A DNA stretch of 64,000 bases, from positions 1 through 64,000 of the forward strand of contig JALGVI010000012.1 of the NCBI GenBank assembly GCA_029838215.1. Direction: 5' to 3'. Both the position numbers and the translations under genes were made by a program. This DNA is from Candidatus Helarchaeota archaeon (lineage in GTDB: Archaea; Asgardarchaeota; Lokiarchaeia; Helarchaeales; RDOG01). The notes below the pieces were generated by a model, which saw only the letters and a program-made list of their open reading frames with translations, did no database searches and was not told the DNA's origin. Below are positions 27,210 to 36,618 of the stretch, one piece after another; the stretch's first letter is position 1, and the number at the start of each line of letters is the position of its first letter.

Positions 27210-28286
27210 TCACAACCGGATTTTCTTTAACAAGTTGCCCTTCCAAAGTATCAACAATGGCACGATAATGACACTTATTAAAATGATGAGTGAAAAAAAG
27301 AAAAAGGCAGGATCAATTAGGAAAGGCGCAAATGCGTTCATGCCAAAAAATCCAACGATGAAAGTTGGCAAGATAAAAATGACGTTGAAAATCGTAAAAA
27401 TTCTTAGCACGTGATTCAAGCGATCCTGAAGCATGAGCGAGTAGATATTCAAGATATCCGTGAGAGATCGATTGATCTCATTTATGATCCCTGTTTGAGA
27501 ATCAATTTCATTTATTGTCACGGTTACTATGTTTCTAACGTTTTCCGTGACTTCAACACCGGGAATGCCAGAAGTGTGAAACCTGGTATAGAGCCGTTTT
27601 TCCGCAAGGACATAGCTTGCCAGATACATGGAAATGCTCTTCAACTTGAGAACCTCTTCAATGATTCCAGATCTAAGGCTTTTCCGAATGATATCTTGCT
27701 CTAAAAATTCCACGTTCATCCGAAATCGACGAATCATTTCAACATTATCATCAATGATCTCATCCATGAGCCGGACGATGACTTCATCAAGGATCTGAGG
27801 TGAGAGATCCGCTTGTTGCATCCAATTACTAACAATGGAAACGCATTCCATTGAATACTCCTTCGGATCGGTTCGAATGGATACGATTATATTCGGCTTT
27901 CGAAAGAGAAGGAGAAAATGGCTCGTATCGGTTTCAATCGGAATGAACTTCTCCGCGTGAAGAGGCGTGACATGCTTGATTGCGGAAAAATACGGCAAGG
28001 TAATGATTGTTGTCGAGTTCTTCTGCGCGGAAGTAGGACGATATGGTTGTCTTAGACAATTCAATATGGTCTTTCTTTCAAGATTTAGAAATTTCTCAAC
28101 AACTGCAGTTTCCCTATTGAAGCGTCCCCGTTCTTCATCAATATCTTTTGGAAAAGAAAGATCAAACCATGCAATCGCACCTTTTTTCAAGTCGCTCAGG
28201 TATTTGTCGTTGATTTCTTCAACTTCTAGCGTTTCTACGGTGGCTCCTTTTTTTCGTAAAGTATAGACAACAATCATTTCGATCAT
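27210..28286 (-). CDS. corA: CorA-family divalent-metal (Mg2+) transporter
   Basis: A 358-residue protein with a long cytoplasmic N-terminal domain and two C-terminal membrane helices. The signature GMN occurs in VGFFGMNAFAPF near residue 318, at the end of the first helix and facing the pore entrance. Upstream is a long helix with NEIDSQTGIINEINRSLTDI, as in the CorA stalk. The second helix is followed by a short Lys-rich tail. The family forms pentameric Mg2+ or Co2+ channels in the cytoplasmic membrane. The start ATG at 28286 is one of two close choices. Confidence 0.9.
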   Translation of the reverse strand: MIEMIVVYTLRKKGATVETLEVEEINDKYLSDLKKGAIAWFDLSFPKDIDEERGRFNRETAVVEKFLNLERKTILNCLRQPYRPTSAQKNSTTIITLPYFSAIKHVTPLHAEKFIPIETDTSHFLLLFRKPNIIVSIRTDPKEYSMECVSIVSNWMQQADLSPQILDEVIVRLMDEIIDDNVEMIRRFRMNVEFLEQDIIRKSLRSGIIEEVLKLKSISMYLASYVLAEKRLYTRFHTSGIPGVEVTENVRNIVTVTINEIDSQTGIINEINRSLTDILNIYSLMLQDRLNHVLRIFTIFNVIFILPTFIVGFFGMNAFAPFLIDPAFFFFSLIILISVIIVPLLILWKGNLLKKIRL

Positions 28287-28471
28287 TACCTCCGAGAGAT
28301 CCTCTTATATCAATTATATAAAATCTCTATATTTACGTTCGCGTCGCGAGATGAAAAACGTCGGATATCTTAGAATTTTTTCCTCTTTTTCACGAGCAAA
28401 TCGTTAAAAAGCATCTTTAAACAAAAATATTATGAATTTCAAGACAAACTGACATTGAAGGTGAAGGAAAC

Positions 28472-28999
28472 ATGAGCATTTTAGATGTTGTGAAAAAAAG
28501 AAAATCCGTCCGAAAATTCACGGATCAGGACGTTTCGGATGAGGATTTGAATGCCGTCTTGGAAGCAGCACGTTTAGCACCGAGCGGCACTAATAAACAA
28601 CCGTGGCATTTCATAATCATCAAAAATAAAGAAACACAGAAAAAAATTGCCTCATTGCTTCCATGGGGGACGTTCATCAAGAAGGCTCCCATCGCAATCG
28701 CAATTCTCGTCCAAAAAAAATCCATGTGGGCAATCTTGGATGGTTGCATCGCGGTTACACACATAATGCTGGAAGCGGCAGCCCGAGGTCTCGGAACCTG
28801 CTGGTGTGCATGCTGGCCGAACTTGGATAAGAATCCCGCACTAGAAAAACAAATTCACGACATTCTGGGCATACCTGAAGATCTCCAACCAAAAATGAAA
28901 CTAATTACCATCACGCCTCTAGGACATCCCGATCCGAAAGGAATCAAGGAAACCACGCGAAAACCAATTGAGAAAATCGTTCACCACGAGCAGTTCTAA
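28472..28999 (+). CDS. Nitroreductase-family FMN oxidoreductase
   Basis: A 175-residue nitroreductase-fold protein. The N-terminus has KKRKSVRKFTDQDVSDEDLN and AARLAPSGTNKQPWHFIII, the usual FMN-binding segments. The later part has the HIMLEAAARGLGTCWCACW segment and ITPLGHPDPKG near the C-terminus. Family members form homodimers and reduce nitro, quinone or enone groups, with NAD(P)H or, in anaerobes, other donors. GGTGA precedes the ATG. The natural substrate is unknown, and neighbouring genes give no clue. Confidence 0.9.
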   Translation: MSILDVVKKRKSVRKFTDQDVSDEDLNAVLEAARLAPSGTNKQPWHFIIIKNKETQKKIASLLPWGTFIKKAPIAIAILVQKKSMWAILDGCIAVTHIMLEAAARGLGTCWCACWPNLDKNPALEKQIHDILGIPEDLQPKMKLITITPLGHPDPKGIKETTRKPIEKIVHHEQF

Positions 29000-29102
29000 T
29001 TTTCCCTTCTCATTTTTTCAGGTAATTTCTTGCTTTCCTTCTAATTTCTTCAAAGACTAAAACAAATAAAGTTCTGTTCACGATTTATATGATCAGAAGA
29101 AG

Positions 29103-30890
29103 ATGTCGATATTGCCGTGGGAATTCATGACCGTGAATGTTTTTGATTTTTTTTCAGAAAAATGTGAATTTTTACTAAAAAACAGGAAAGATATAGAAGA
29201 TTTGAATGAATATCTAAAGACAAAAACCGGTCTTAAAAATTTTTTTAGATCATTTGATGATTTAAATAAATTCCAAAAATTTATTAACGCCGAAAAGGAA
29301 CTTGCCGAGAAAAGTCGAGACTTAGGCGATTTTCAAACCCCAATACAGCTTACGGATAGAATCTGCAAGCATCTATCAGATATGAATATTGATCCTTACA
29401 TCTTAATTGAGCCCACGTGCGGTATTGGTAATTTCATCATTTCTGCATTGGATCATTTCCCGTCTTTGAAGCACATCTATTGCATTGAAATCCAAGAAGA
29501 TCACGAGTGGCGTTTTAAATTAAATTTAATGCAGAAATCCCTTGAAAAAAATATCAAGACAGAAATCTCTTTTAGCCGAGATAATATTTTTGCCCATCAA
29601 TATTCAAGACGCCTGATTCAATTACTACGCAAATATCCCGGAAGAGTCCTAATTTTAGGGAATCCACCCTGGGTTACGAACACCGAGCTTTCGCTATTAA
29701 ATTCAAATAATCTTCCATCGAAATCGAACATAAAAAAGCACAGAGGAATAGAAGCAATAACTGGAAAAGGAAATTTCGATATTGCGGAAGGCATCATCAT
29801 CCAAATGATTAAAGCATTCTCGAAATATAAAGGAACGCTTGCAATGCTTTGCAAAACCACAGTAATCAAGAATTTAGTTAAGGACATGAATAAATTAAGC
29901 CTAAATTTATCAAATCTCGAGGCATTTCAAATTGAAACAAAGAAAGAATTTGGCATTAACGCCGATGCGGCTTTATTTTTTGCGAACTTGGGTCATGACA
30001 GAGAAGAGTTTTGTAGTTACTCGTCTCTAGATGAGCCCGAACAGTCATATAATACTTTTGGTTGGGTAGATAATAATTTTGTATCGGACATTGAAGCTTA
30101 TAAGAAATACAAGTTTTTAGATGGAGAATCTAATCTTATTTGGAGACAAGGAGTAAAACACGATGCAACTAAGATAATGGTCCTGAAGGAAAATAAGATG
30201 GGTCTTTTAACAAATGGTTTGGATGAAATTATTGACATTGAAGACACCTTATTATATCCTTTTTTGAAAAGTTCCGATCTAAAAGGGGGAATAATTAAAA
30301 CATCCAACAAGATGATAATCATAACCCAAACATCTCTCAAAGATGATACTACTAAGATCTCAAAGAAGTTTCCAAAACTTTGGAATTACCTGCTCACCCA
30401 TGGGGAACGTCTGGACCGCCGGAAGTCCGTAATTTATGAGAAAAGACCACGTTTTTCAATTTTTGGCATCGGAGACTATGCATTCAGTCCTTACAAAGTG
30501 GCAATTTCTGGCTTTTATAAGAAACCTAGGTTCTCTCTTATATTTCCGATTAATGAGAAACCAGTAATGCTCGATGATACCTGCTATTATTTATCCTTTA
30601 ATTCCTTGAAAGAAGCCTTGATCGCCTGGACCTTGTTTAGTACTCCTGAAATTAAGAATTTCTTGAAATCAATTGTATTTTTAGATTCAAAACGACCATA
30701 CACGAAAGAAAAGCTGATGAGAATAGATCTCTCAAAACTAGTAAACTCTTACTCATTTAAAGAAACCAAAACGTTTTTTGACAATAATCTAAAGCAATTT
30801 TTGGATTATGAAATAACGTCAGAAGATTTCATGGTTTTCAAAAAGAAATTAAATGAAGAAACAGATTCTCTACTCAGATACGTAAAATAA
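29103..30890 (+). CDS. N6-adenine DNA methyltransferase, Eco57I-like, solitary
   Basis: A 595-residue protein. SAM motif I is EPTCGIGNFIISALDHF near residue 100, and the catalytic motif is LILGNPPWVTN near 185 (NPPW, N6-adenine type). It starts its core with DFQTPIQLTDRIC, typical of type I/IIG methylases. The C-terminal half (about 400-595) contains RFSIFGIGDYAFSPYKVAIS and YYLSFNS, typical of target-recognition regions. A nuclease motif was not found in the N-terminal 80 residues, and no restriction gene adjoins. It may be an orphan methylase or part of a restriction system whose other part is elsewhere. The gene looks more AT-rich than its neighbours, hinting at transfer. Confidence 0.8.
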   Translation: MSILPWEFMTVNVFDFFSEKCEFLLKNRKDIEDLNEYLKTKTGLKNFFRSFDDLNKFQKFINAEKELAEKSRDLGDFQTPIQLTDRICKHLSDMNIDPYILIEPTCGIGNFIISALDHFPSLKHIYCIEIQEDHEWRFKLNLMQKSLEKNIKTEISFSRDNIFAHQYSRRLIQLLRKYPGRVLILGNPPWVTNTELSLLNSNNLPSKSNIKKHRGIEAITGKGNFDIAEGIIIQMIKAFSKYKGTLAMLCKTTVIKNLVKDMNKLSLNLSNLEAFQIETKKEFGINADAALFFANLGHDREEFCSYSSLDEPEQSYNTFGWVDNNFVSDIEAYKKYKFLDGESNLIWRQGVKHDATKIMVLKENKMGLLTNGLDEIIDIEDTLLYPFLKSSDLKGGIIKTSNKMIIITQTSLKDDTTKISKKFPKLWNYLLTHGERLDRRKSVIYEKRPRFSIFGIGDYAFSPYKVAISGFYKKPRFSLIFPINEKPVMLDDTCYYLSFNSLKEALIAWTLFSTPEIKNFLKSIVFLDSKRPYTKEKLMRIDLSKLVNSYSFKETKTFFDNNLKQFLDYEITSEDFMVFKKKLNEETDSLLRYVK

Positions 30891-31072
30891 ATAAAAATAA
30901 ACTTAATATTCTGAGCAGAAAAACGGTTTCTTTTCCCAATCTCGGTTAAAAAAGCAAAGAAAGCCCGTTTATCACGAATTTCAACATTTGATTTGTCGTC
31001 AAAGTTTTTAACTAGTTCATCAGATAGAAATCCAACCTATTGATTAGGTTCCAAATTTACGGAGCTAAGAAA

Positions 31073-32248
31073 ATGCCTCTAACTTGGAGAACGAGACTTC
31101 TAATTTTAGTTGTTGTTGCCTCGTCTGCTATTGGAGCGGCACTTTTAAATCAGGCACTCATTTTAATTGAGTTGCCGGGTGATCCTAATGCAAAGGAGGC
31201 ATATTTTTTCCAGACAAATCGATTTGCCACCTATCTTTATGAGGATGGTACCTACGGACATCAAATAACTTTGACCGTGCAAAGCTTATTGGAGAACGCG
31301 ACACATGCTCACGTTAGAATCCTCATCAGTGGTGCCGAACAGGGTGATTTTTACGTTGAACCTATCACGGGAATCGTGTACCAGAATGGCGTTTTAGACA
31401 ATAATTACAGTATCTGGTGGATTTACGCACCAAATCCGATGTTATCCTTAGGTCAGGGATTAGTACTTGGAACGACGTATAACGTGATCGATCCAACGGG
31501 CTTTTTAGGAATCGTAGATCGAACCTACACCATGATCGTTGAGCAAAAACATGTTTATTGGCCACATGATCAAGCATTATGGTTCATTTTAGGTGCACAG
31601 GCAAGCTTTGACGTGGGACTTTATGATAAGACAAATAACAAGAGAATCTCAACCGCAACCTTGGATCTAACCTGTGGCGTCATTGAATTGTGGGAAGGCG
31701 CTCAAAGCAATCAAATCAAAATGACGTTGACAATCACGGACTTTCCCATCTCTCGCAATAGAATTAACATATTACCCTGGGTATTTATTTTTGGAGCAGT
31801 CCTATGTGCCGTGAGTTATCTCCTAATGAGGAAAAAATGGGAAAATAAAACTCTTGCACTAATGAACATTGAACCAGAAAAACGAAATGAAGTAACTATT
31901 CTAATGATAGCAGGAGTTGGAGCAATTGCCATCGAATTCGTAGACATCTGGTTTTATGCACCTTTAGGTTTGGGTGGAAATCTACTCTTGCATTTGGGAT
32001 ATGTGCTGGGTCTGGCCGTAATCATCTATAAATACAAGTATGGTTTTAGATGGTTGACTCCCGCAATCTTGGAAATACTCTTTGTTGGCGCAATTAACCT
32101 CATCACGAACGATCCGTACGTTCCACACTTGACGGCGTTCATGGGTTCAATGATAAGCTGGATCTGCCTCCTATTCGTTAGCGGCTACGAGAGAAACTTT
32201 GATGAAGGCAACAACATCGTCCAAAAAATAATTTCAAAATTCATCTAA
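31073..32248 (+). CDS. Membrane protein with large extracellular N-terminal domain, unknown
   Basis: A 391-residue protein starting at the ATG at 31073. GGAG lies 8 bases upstream, whereas an upstream in-frame TTG at 31040 has no such signal. A signal-anchor helix covers residues 8-30, a beta-rich outer domain spans about 31-235, and five or so membrane helices fill 240-380. The outer domain has several aromatic residues (YNVIDPTGFLGIVDRTY). No family is recognised. The gene converges with the MFS transporter gene. Confidence 0.65.
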   Translation: MPLTWRTRLLILVVVASSAIGAALLNQALILIELPGDPNAKEAYFFQTNRFATYLYEDGTYGHQITLTVQSLLENATHAHVRILISGAEQGDFYVEPITGIVYQNGVLDNNYSIWWIYAPNPMLSLGQGLVLGTTYNVIDPTGFLGIVDRTYTMIVEQKHVYWPHDQALWFILGAQASFDVGLYDKTNNKRISTATLDLTCGVIELWEGAQSNQIKMTLTITDFPISRNRINILPWVFIFGAVLCAVSYLLMRKKWENKTLALMNIEPEKRNEVTILMIAGVGAIAIEFVDIWFYAPLGLGGNLLLHLGYVLGLAVIIYKYKYGFRWLTPAILEILFVGAINLITNDPYVPHLTAFMGSMISWICLLFVSGYERNFDEGNNIVQKIISKFI

Positions 32249-33624
32249 TTTTTTTTTTCGTTCTTTTCCAGAATTTTGCCTGCTCGTTCAGTCAAGAGCT
32301 GACTAATTTTTGCACGATCCTTATCGAAAAATAACAGGATAAAAAACCAACTCACGATCCCGGGAATACCAAATAGAAGTCCTAAAGTCATTGAAAGTTG
32401 AAAATTCCCACTCGTGAGAAGGAGAAATATCCCTGCAAGAAATGGACCAAATCCGTGTCCAATGGCTTCCAGAAATCGATTGATGGCATATGTGGTTCCT
32501 CGACTTTCGGGCAAGTTCAGCATTTCCATTATTGGTGCTTGATTGATATCCCACAATGAGCCAACAATCGTGACTGCCGCCACTATGCCACCAATCATGA
32601 GAATTCCAGGATTCAGGAATACAAAAAAGAAATTCCTTCCTTGCGATTCGGTCATTGGGATGATTGGAATGTAAATCAAGATCAACATGAAAATAAAAGT
32701 TGAAATGAGCATGAAAATGATGAGACGAACGCGATTCAATGGTTTATTCTGAGCGACACGATCGGAAACGCGAGAAAGAAAAGTTACTCCAAAGATCGTT
32801 GCTGGAAATGAAAAAAGTATCATTACCAGCGATGCCATCAACGATGATAACCGTCCTGCTCCAGTTTGAAGAAATGGAAACAACATCGTGCTGAAAAGAC
32901 CCCACATGATATAAGAAGAAATTCCCTCGACCAATATAAAGATAATTGAACGTGTTTTGGATAGAACCCGTAGCGATTCCAAGTTAAATTTATGTCCGTA
33001 CTCCATGTCTTTTACCATGACCTGTTCGAGCTCTTTTTCCTTGGAGCCAATTTTAAAATTCACGCCGAAAAACACGTATAGAAATAATATGAAAACCGAG
33101 ATGAATCCAAGAATGAGAAAGGAAAATTGCCAGATATATACCAGTATAGAGCCGTAAAGGAGCCCAACATTGTATCCAAGATAGACGGCTACCGCAATTG
33201 ACCCGAACACCTTTCCTTTTTCTTCTTTCCGTGTTGCATCACCCATGATGGCTTGAGCCACCGGTATGAATCCGCCTTCCGAAAATCCCAACAAAATTTG
33301 ACTTAATAATAATTGAAAATATGAGTATGAAAATCCTGCAATAAAAAGCCCGATTACCGACAAAATTAAAGTGACACACACGATCTTCTTACGTGAATAA
33401 CGATCAGCCAAGATGCCGAAAATTAAACAAGAAACCGCAAAAGCCCAAGAATGAATGGCAAGCATCATGGTAATTTCTAAGGCGTGGAAGGGCTGACCTG
33501 GCCAAAAATAAAGTGAATACTGAATCTGATTCGGAATGATCATGACTTGAGTGATCTGTCCAAAGAAAAAAATAAAAAATATTAAATACAACGTCAGTGA
33601 ATTGAGAGAGGATTTCAGGTTCAT
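32245..33624 (-). CDS. Major facilitator superfamily transporter
   Basis: A 459-residue protein with about 12 membrane helices. The loop between helices 2 and 3 reads GILADRYSRKKI, the MFS motif (G-x-L-a-D-r-x-x-r-k). Helices 4-5 include GFSEGGFIPVAQAIMGD, and the second half repeats the pattern with LSRVSDRVAQNKP. Substrate could be a sugar, drug, peptide or organic acid; none can be named from sequence. The stop overlaps the end of the convergent neighbour by 4 bases. Confidence 0.9.
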   Translation of the reverse strand: MNLKSSLNSLTLYLIFFIFFFGQITQVMIIPNQIQYSLYFWPGQPFHALEITMMLAIHSWAFAVSCLIFGILADRYSRKKIVCVTLILSVIGLFIAGFSYSYFQLLLSQILLGFSEGGFIPVAQAIMGDATRKEEKGKVFGSIAVAVYLGYNVGLLYGSILVYIWQFSFLILGFISVFILFLYVFFGVNFKIGSKEKELEQVMVKDMEYGHKFNLESLRVLSKTRSIIFILVEGISSYIMWGLFSTMLFPFLQTGAGRLSSLMASLVMILFSFPATIFGVTFLSRVSDRVAQNKPLNRVRLIIFMLISTFIFMLILIYIPIIPMTESQGRNFFFVFLNPGILMIGGIVAAVTIVGSLWDINQAPIMEMLNLPESRGTTYAINRFLEAIGHGFGPFLAGIFLLLTSGNFQLSMTLGLLFGIPGIVSWFFILLFFDKDRAKISQLLTERAGKILEKNEKKN

Positions 33625-33773
33625 TAAAATTCCCTACGATGAGGATTTCAGGAAGACTGCGGTCCGAAAATTCATTTGCCAACTTATTAAAAGTTATAAA
33701 CGACCGTCATCTTTTAAAAATATCCTGATGAAAATTTATCAGATCAATCAATGGATATTAGGAGTTTTTTCCA

Positions 33774-34637
33774 ATGAACGTTCTGACATGTAGTAAGTGT
33801 TCAGCTGATGCGGTGCCGGTCAAGATCGTTAATAAGTTAGATTATTATGCGTTGGTTTTGTTCTGTCCTGAATGTCACAAAAAAACTAATACGGAATTGA
33901 GTTTTAACGTCCAAGATTGGATCAAGGACGTGGCTGCAAGTTATTTTCTTTGTGATTATTGCGGTTACGATAACAGGGATAATTGGCGTTATAAGGATGA
34001 ATTGGCACCATCAGTAGGGATCGCGCCAGTATTCATGCCATATCCTCGACCTTTCAGAGGACCGAGACCACCATTTCGGCGTCCTTTTCATCCGTATTGG
34101 GGACCAAGACCGCATTGGCGAGTTCATCCGATGCCGTTTTTTGATTTTCATCATAACATGGAGCGGGTCAAAATCGTGTTTAAATGCCCAAATTGTGGAA
34201 AGAAACGTGCGAAAGTGGCAGACAGGAAACTCTGGCCCCAGATCTTGCGAATAAATAAATTCAAAGAAATACAAGAAACGGTTGAAACGCGCGAACAACA
34301 AGAAAAACTCCAATTCGAGTGCGAACAGTGTGGCACCATTCTGAATGAAGACGACACGTCATGTCCTAATTGTGGTGCATTCCTAAGGTGCACGTGCGGT
34401 GCTCCTATCGTGCCAAATGCAATTTTCTGCCTGAAATGCGGACAGAGATTTGAAGATATCAAACCGCCAATAAAGGAACTAGAATGTCCGTGCTGTGGAG
34501 AACCCGTTAATGAAGACTTGAGTTTTTGCCGACGGTGCGGGCAGGAAATCAAGTGCGATAAATGCGGAAATCCAATAGTCGAAGGATCGAATTATTGCAT
34601 CGTCTGCGGGGACCCCGTACAAAAAGGAAATAAGTAA
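33774..34637 (+). CDS. Multi-zinc-ribbon protein with Pro/Arg/His-rich segment
   Basis: A 287-residue protein holding about seven CxxC pairs arranged as zinc ribbons. Pairs include CSKC at residues 6-9, CPEC, CDYC, CPNC near 140 and five more in the C-terminal 110 residues (CEQC, CPNC, CTCG, CLKC, CPCC, CRRC, CDKC, CIVC). The latter resemble double-zinc-ribbon (DZANK-like) modules. Between the first and second groups, residues about 82-125 are unusually rich in Pro, Arg, Phe and His (PRPFRGPRPPFRRP). Such ribbon arrays often act as protein- or RNA-binding scaffolds. Target unknown. Confidence 0.75.
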   Translation: MNVLTCSKCSADAVPVKIVNKLDYYALVLFCPECHKKTNTELSFNVQDWIKDVAASYFLCDYCGYDNRDNWRYKDELAPSVGIAPVFMPYPRPFRGPRPPFRRPFHPYWGPRPHWRVHPMPFFDFHHNMERVKIVFKCPNCGKKRAKVADRKLWPQILRINKFKEIQETVETREQQEKLQFECEQCGTILNEDDTSCPNCGAFLRCTCGAPIVPNAIFCLKCGQRFEDIKPPIKELECPCCGEPVNEDLSFCRRCGQEIKCDKCGNPIVEGSNYCIVCGDPVQKGNK

Positions 34638-34779
34638 AGCAAGACAAATTTACTTACAAGACGTAAAAAATGAATTTCTTTGATTGACGAAATCATATAA
34701 TAACATTATTATAATTAACATCTAGTTAGAAATGATAGAAGATTTTTAGAATTCAAAGTTGATATAGGAGACTGATCGA

Positions 34780-35007
34780 ATGGCAATTGCTCAAGAAAAA
34801 GTTAAAGAAGCGATCGATAAGATTCGACCCTCCCTTCAAGCCGATGGTGGCAATATCGAGTTACTCGGTATTGAGGGCAACAAGGTAAAAGTTAGACTTT
34901 TAGGTGCGTGTTCGGGATGCGCCATGTCGCAATATACCTTAAAAATGGGAGTGGAACGATTTCTTAGAGAACAAGTTTCTAAAGATATTGAAGTAATTAC
35001 GGGTTAA
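34780..35007 (+). CDS. NifU C-terminal-domain-like Fe-S carrier
   Basis: A 75-residue protein made only of the NifU C-terminal (Nfu) domain. It has KIRPSLQADGGNIELLGIEG near the N-terminus and GACSGCAMSQYTLKMGVERF, whose CxxC pair (CSGC) holds an Fe-S cluster between two subunits. Nfu proteins deliver [4Fe-4S] clusters to target enzymes; likely clients in this window include ferredoxin oxidoreductase, radical SAM and GlcF-like proteins. The gene stands alone with its own start signal. Confidence 0.92.
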   Translation: MAIAQEKVKEAIDKIRPSLQADGGNIELLGIEGNKVKVRLLGACSGCAMSQYTLKMGVERFLREQVSKDIEVITG

Positions 35008-35098
35008 TTTGAAAGAAATCGTTAGATTAGATCAAACTTCTTTTTATTCCATTTTTTTCCTTTTAATTTCCAAGATTAGTTGGAAATTTCTCAAAAAA

Positions 35099-35443
35099 TC
35101 ATTCGTTTATCGGGACTTGATATTCTTCTTCACGTGTTTCACGGGTTTTTTCTTTGATCAGGTCGCAGCCTGCCACGTGCAATACGACGCGATTTTCTTC
35201 TTTGATAATAACGGGATTATTTTTTGCGATAAAAGCAGAAATAAATCGCCCGGATCGCTCTTTTAAAATTTTATTGATATTTGTATTCGTCAGGTACTGA
35301 TCTTGAAGTCCCAAGAAGTTTAAACCGAGGACTTTTTTCACTTCAGTTTCGAGTTCGGCAGTAAGACTTGCCATTTTTGTATCTAGAAACCGAGAAAGTG
35401 CCTCTCGATAGCATTTACATTCCTTAATTCTCATTTTTCTCAA
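35099..35443 (-). CDS. Hypothetical protein, 114 residues
   Basis: A 114-residue open frame on the minus strand. It has one Cys pair at the N-terminus (KECKCYRE), an amphipathic helical middle and a charged tail with IKEKTRETREEEY. The first Met and a later Met (three codons on) are both possible starts. No family recognised. It lies downstream of the Lhr-C-like gene in the same direction with 48 bases between them, so co-transcription is possible. Composition looks coding, but nothing else supports it. Confidence 0.5.
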   Translation of the reverse strand: MRKMRIKECKCYREALSRFLDTKMASLTAELETEVKKVLGLNFLGLQDQYLTNTNINKILKERSGRFISAFIAKNNPVIIKEENRVVLHVAGCDLIKEKTRETREEEYQVPINE

Positions 35444-35490
35444 GTTATCATTGGATCACGGCAATAAAAATCTACGGATCGAAAAATTGC

Positions 35491-36594
35491 TCAACGATAG
35501 ACGAAATCCTGACGTGTTTCAAGTATGATTCTATAGATTGCGTTTGGATTTTTATCTTCGCGGGTTTTCTGAAGGATTCGAGTCGTGATAGGCGTGGCAA
35601 TGCCATGAGCAGCCATTGCGATCACTGCAATCTTGCCATAATCGAGAAGTTGCGTGGCAGATTTTTGCGCTTTTTTAAAATAGGCGGATTCTTTCTTTGA
35701 TAATCTCTTGCCTTGGTTTTTCTTGTGAAGTATCTTTCGAATCTCGTGATCATCCAAAGTAAATACGGCAAGAAAGCGTGAACCGCAATTGACACATGTT
35801 GGATGTTCGGGCATGGTCTTCACCATGTAGGTTGCTTCCCATTTTTGGCAGTAAAGACAAAAAAGACGGAATACTTTATCCTTTAGCATCTCTTTAACTT
35901 CTTCCATGTCTTTTTCAGAAATCTTAGGTTTCTTTGGACGAATCCACTGTATGGTTGGAACTATCACGTCTTTCATCTGAGAACGTGTCGTTCTTATGAG
36001 TTTCATGTCGCCCTTATTAATCCGCCTTCGTATTTTTTCGCTCTTCAAGGCTTGAAAATCGTCCAAGTCAGGAATGTTTGATTTCAATTTTTTTAGCCTG
36101 CGTTCCACAAAAGAAACGTTTTTGAGCATTTCGACCTTCTGGTCCACGTTTGAGACGTGTTCTTGTAGATAGTTTTCAAGTTCTTTTACCAATCCCTTTT
36201 GATTAATGAGAAGATAGACTTGGTCTTCCAGATCGTTTAATTTTTCCTGTTTCGAAAGTTTGCGTGGTCGAATCGGCTTATTTTTCATTTCTTTTAAGAG
36301 GATCTTGTCATCCTTCAGAAACTCTTGGTCCAATTCCTCGAGGAGTTTTTCTTCTTCGATGTCTCGTTTAGACTTTATTGGAGGCAGAACATAAACGACA
36401 TCATCAAGATCCGAATCCCTTGCCACTGCGGCTTTCTCAAAATCATCTATCCTTACATTGTCATCAAGAAAAACAAACTCAGGTTTACGCTCAAATAAGG
36501 AGCTCGAAATAGACGTGGAAACATCTTGAAGAAGTCTTTTGTATTCGTCAAAAGAAATTATTCTTTCTTTCATTTTGTATTCGTTTAATTCCAT
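35491..36594 (-). CDS. Stand-alone Lhr-helicase C-terminal-like protein with zinc ribbon
   Basis: A 367-residue protein with no helicase domains. Residues about 240-367 match the C-terminal region of archaeal Lhr-type superfamily 2 helicases: a zinc ribbon (CLYC ... CVNC) followed by SRFLAVFTLDDHEIRKIL, KRLSKKESAYFKKAQKSA, KIAVIAMAAHGIATPITTRI and IYRIILETRQDF. The first 200 residues are charged, probably coiled and lack Walker A or DEAH motifs. In Lhr this region follows the motor and its role is poorly defined. Here it exists without a motor, so it may recruit or regulate a helicase in trans. The detached arrangement is the odd point. Confidence 0.7.
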   Translation of the reverse strand: MELNEYKMKERIISFDEYKRLLQDVSTSISSSLFERKPEFVFLDDNVRIDDFEKAAVARDSDLDDVVYVLPPIKSKRDIEEEKLLEELDQEFLKDDKILLKEMKNKPIRPRKLSKQEKLNDLEDQVYLLINQKGLVKELENYLQEHVSNVDQKVEMLKNVSFVERRLKKLKSNIPDLDDFQALKSEKIRRRINKGDMKLIRTTRSQMKDVIVPTIQWIRPKKPKISEKDMEEVKEMLKDKVFRLFCLYCQKWEATYMVKTMPEHPTCVNCGSRFLAVFTLDDHEIRKILHKKNQGKRLSKKESAYFKKAQKSATQLLDYGKIAVIAMAAHGIATPITTRILQKTREDKNPNAIYRIILETRQDFVYR

Positions 36595-36618
36595 TTTTTA
36601 AATATGGGAGAAAAACGC

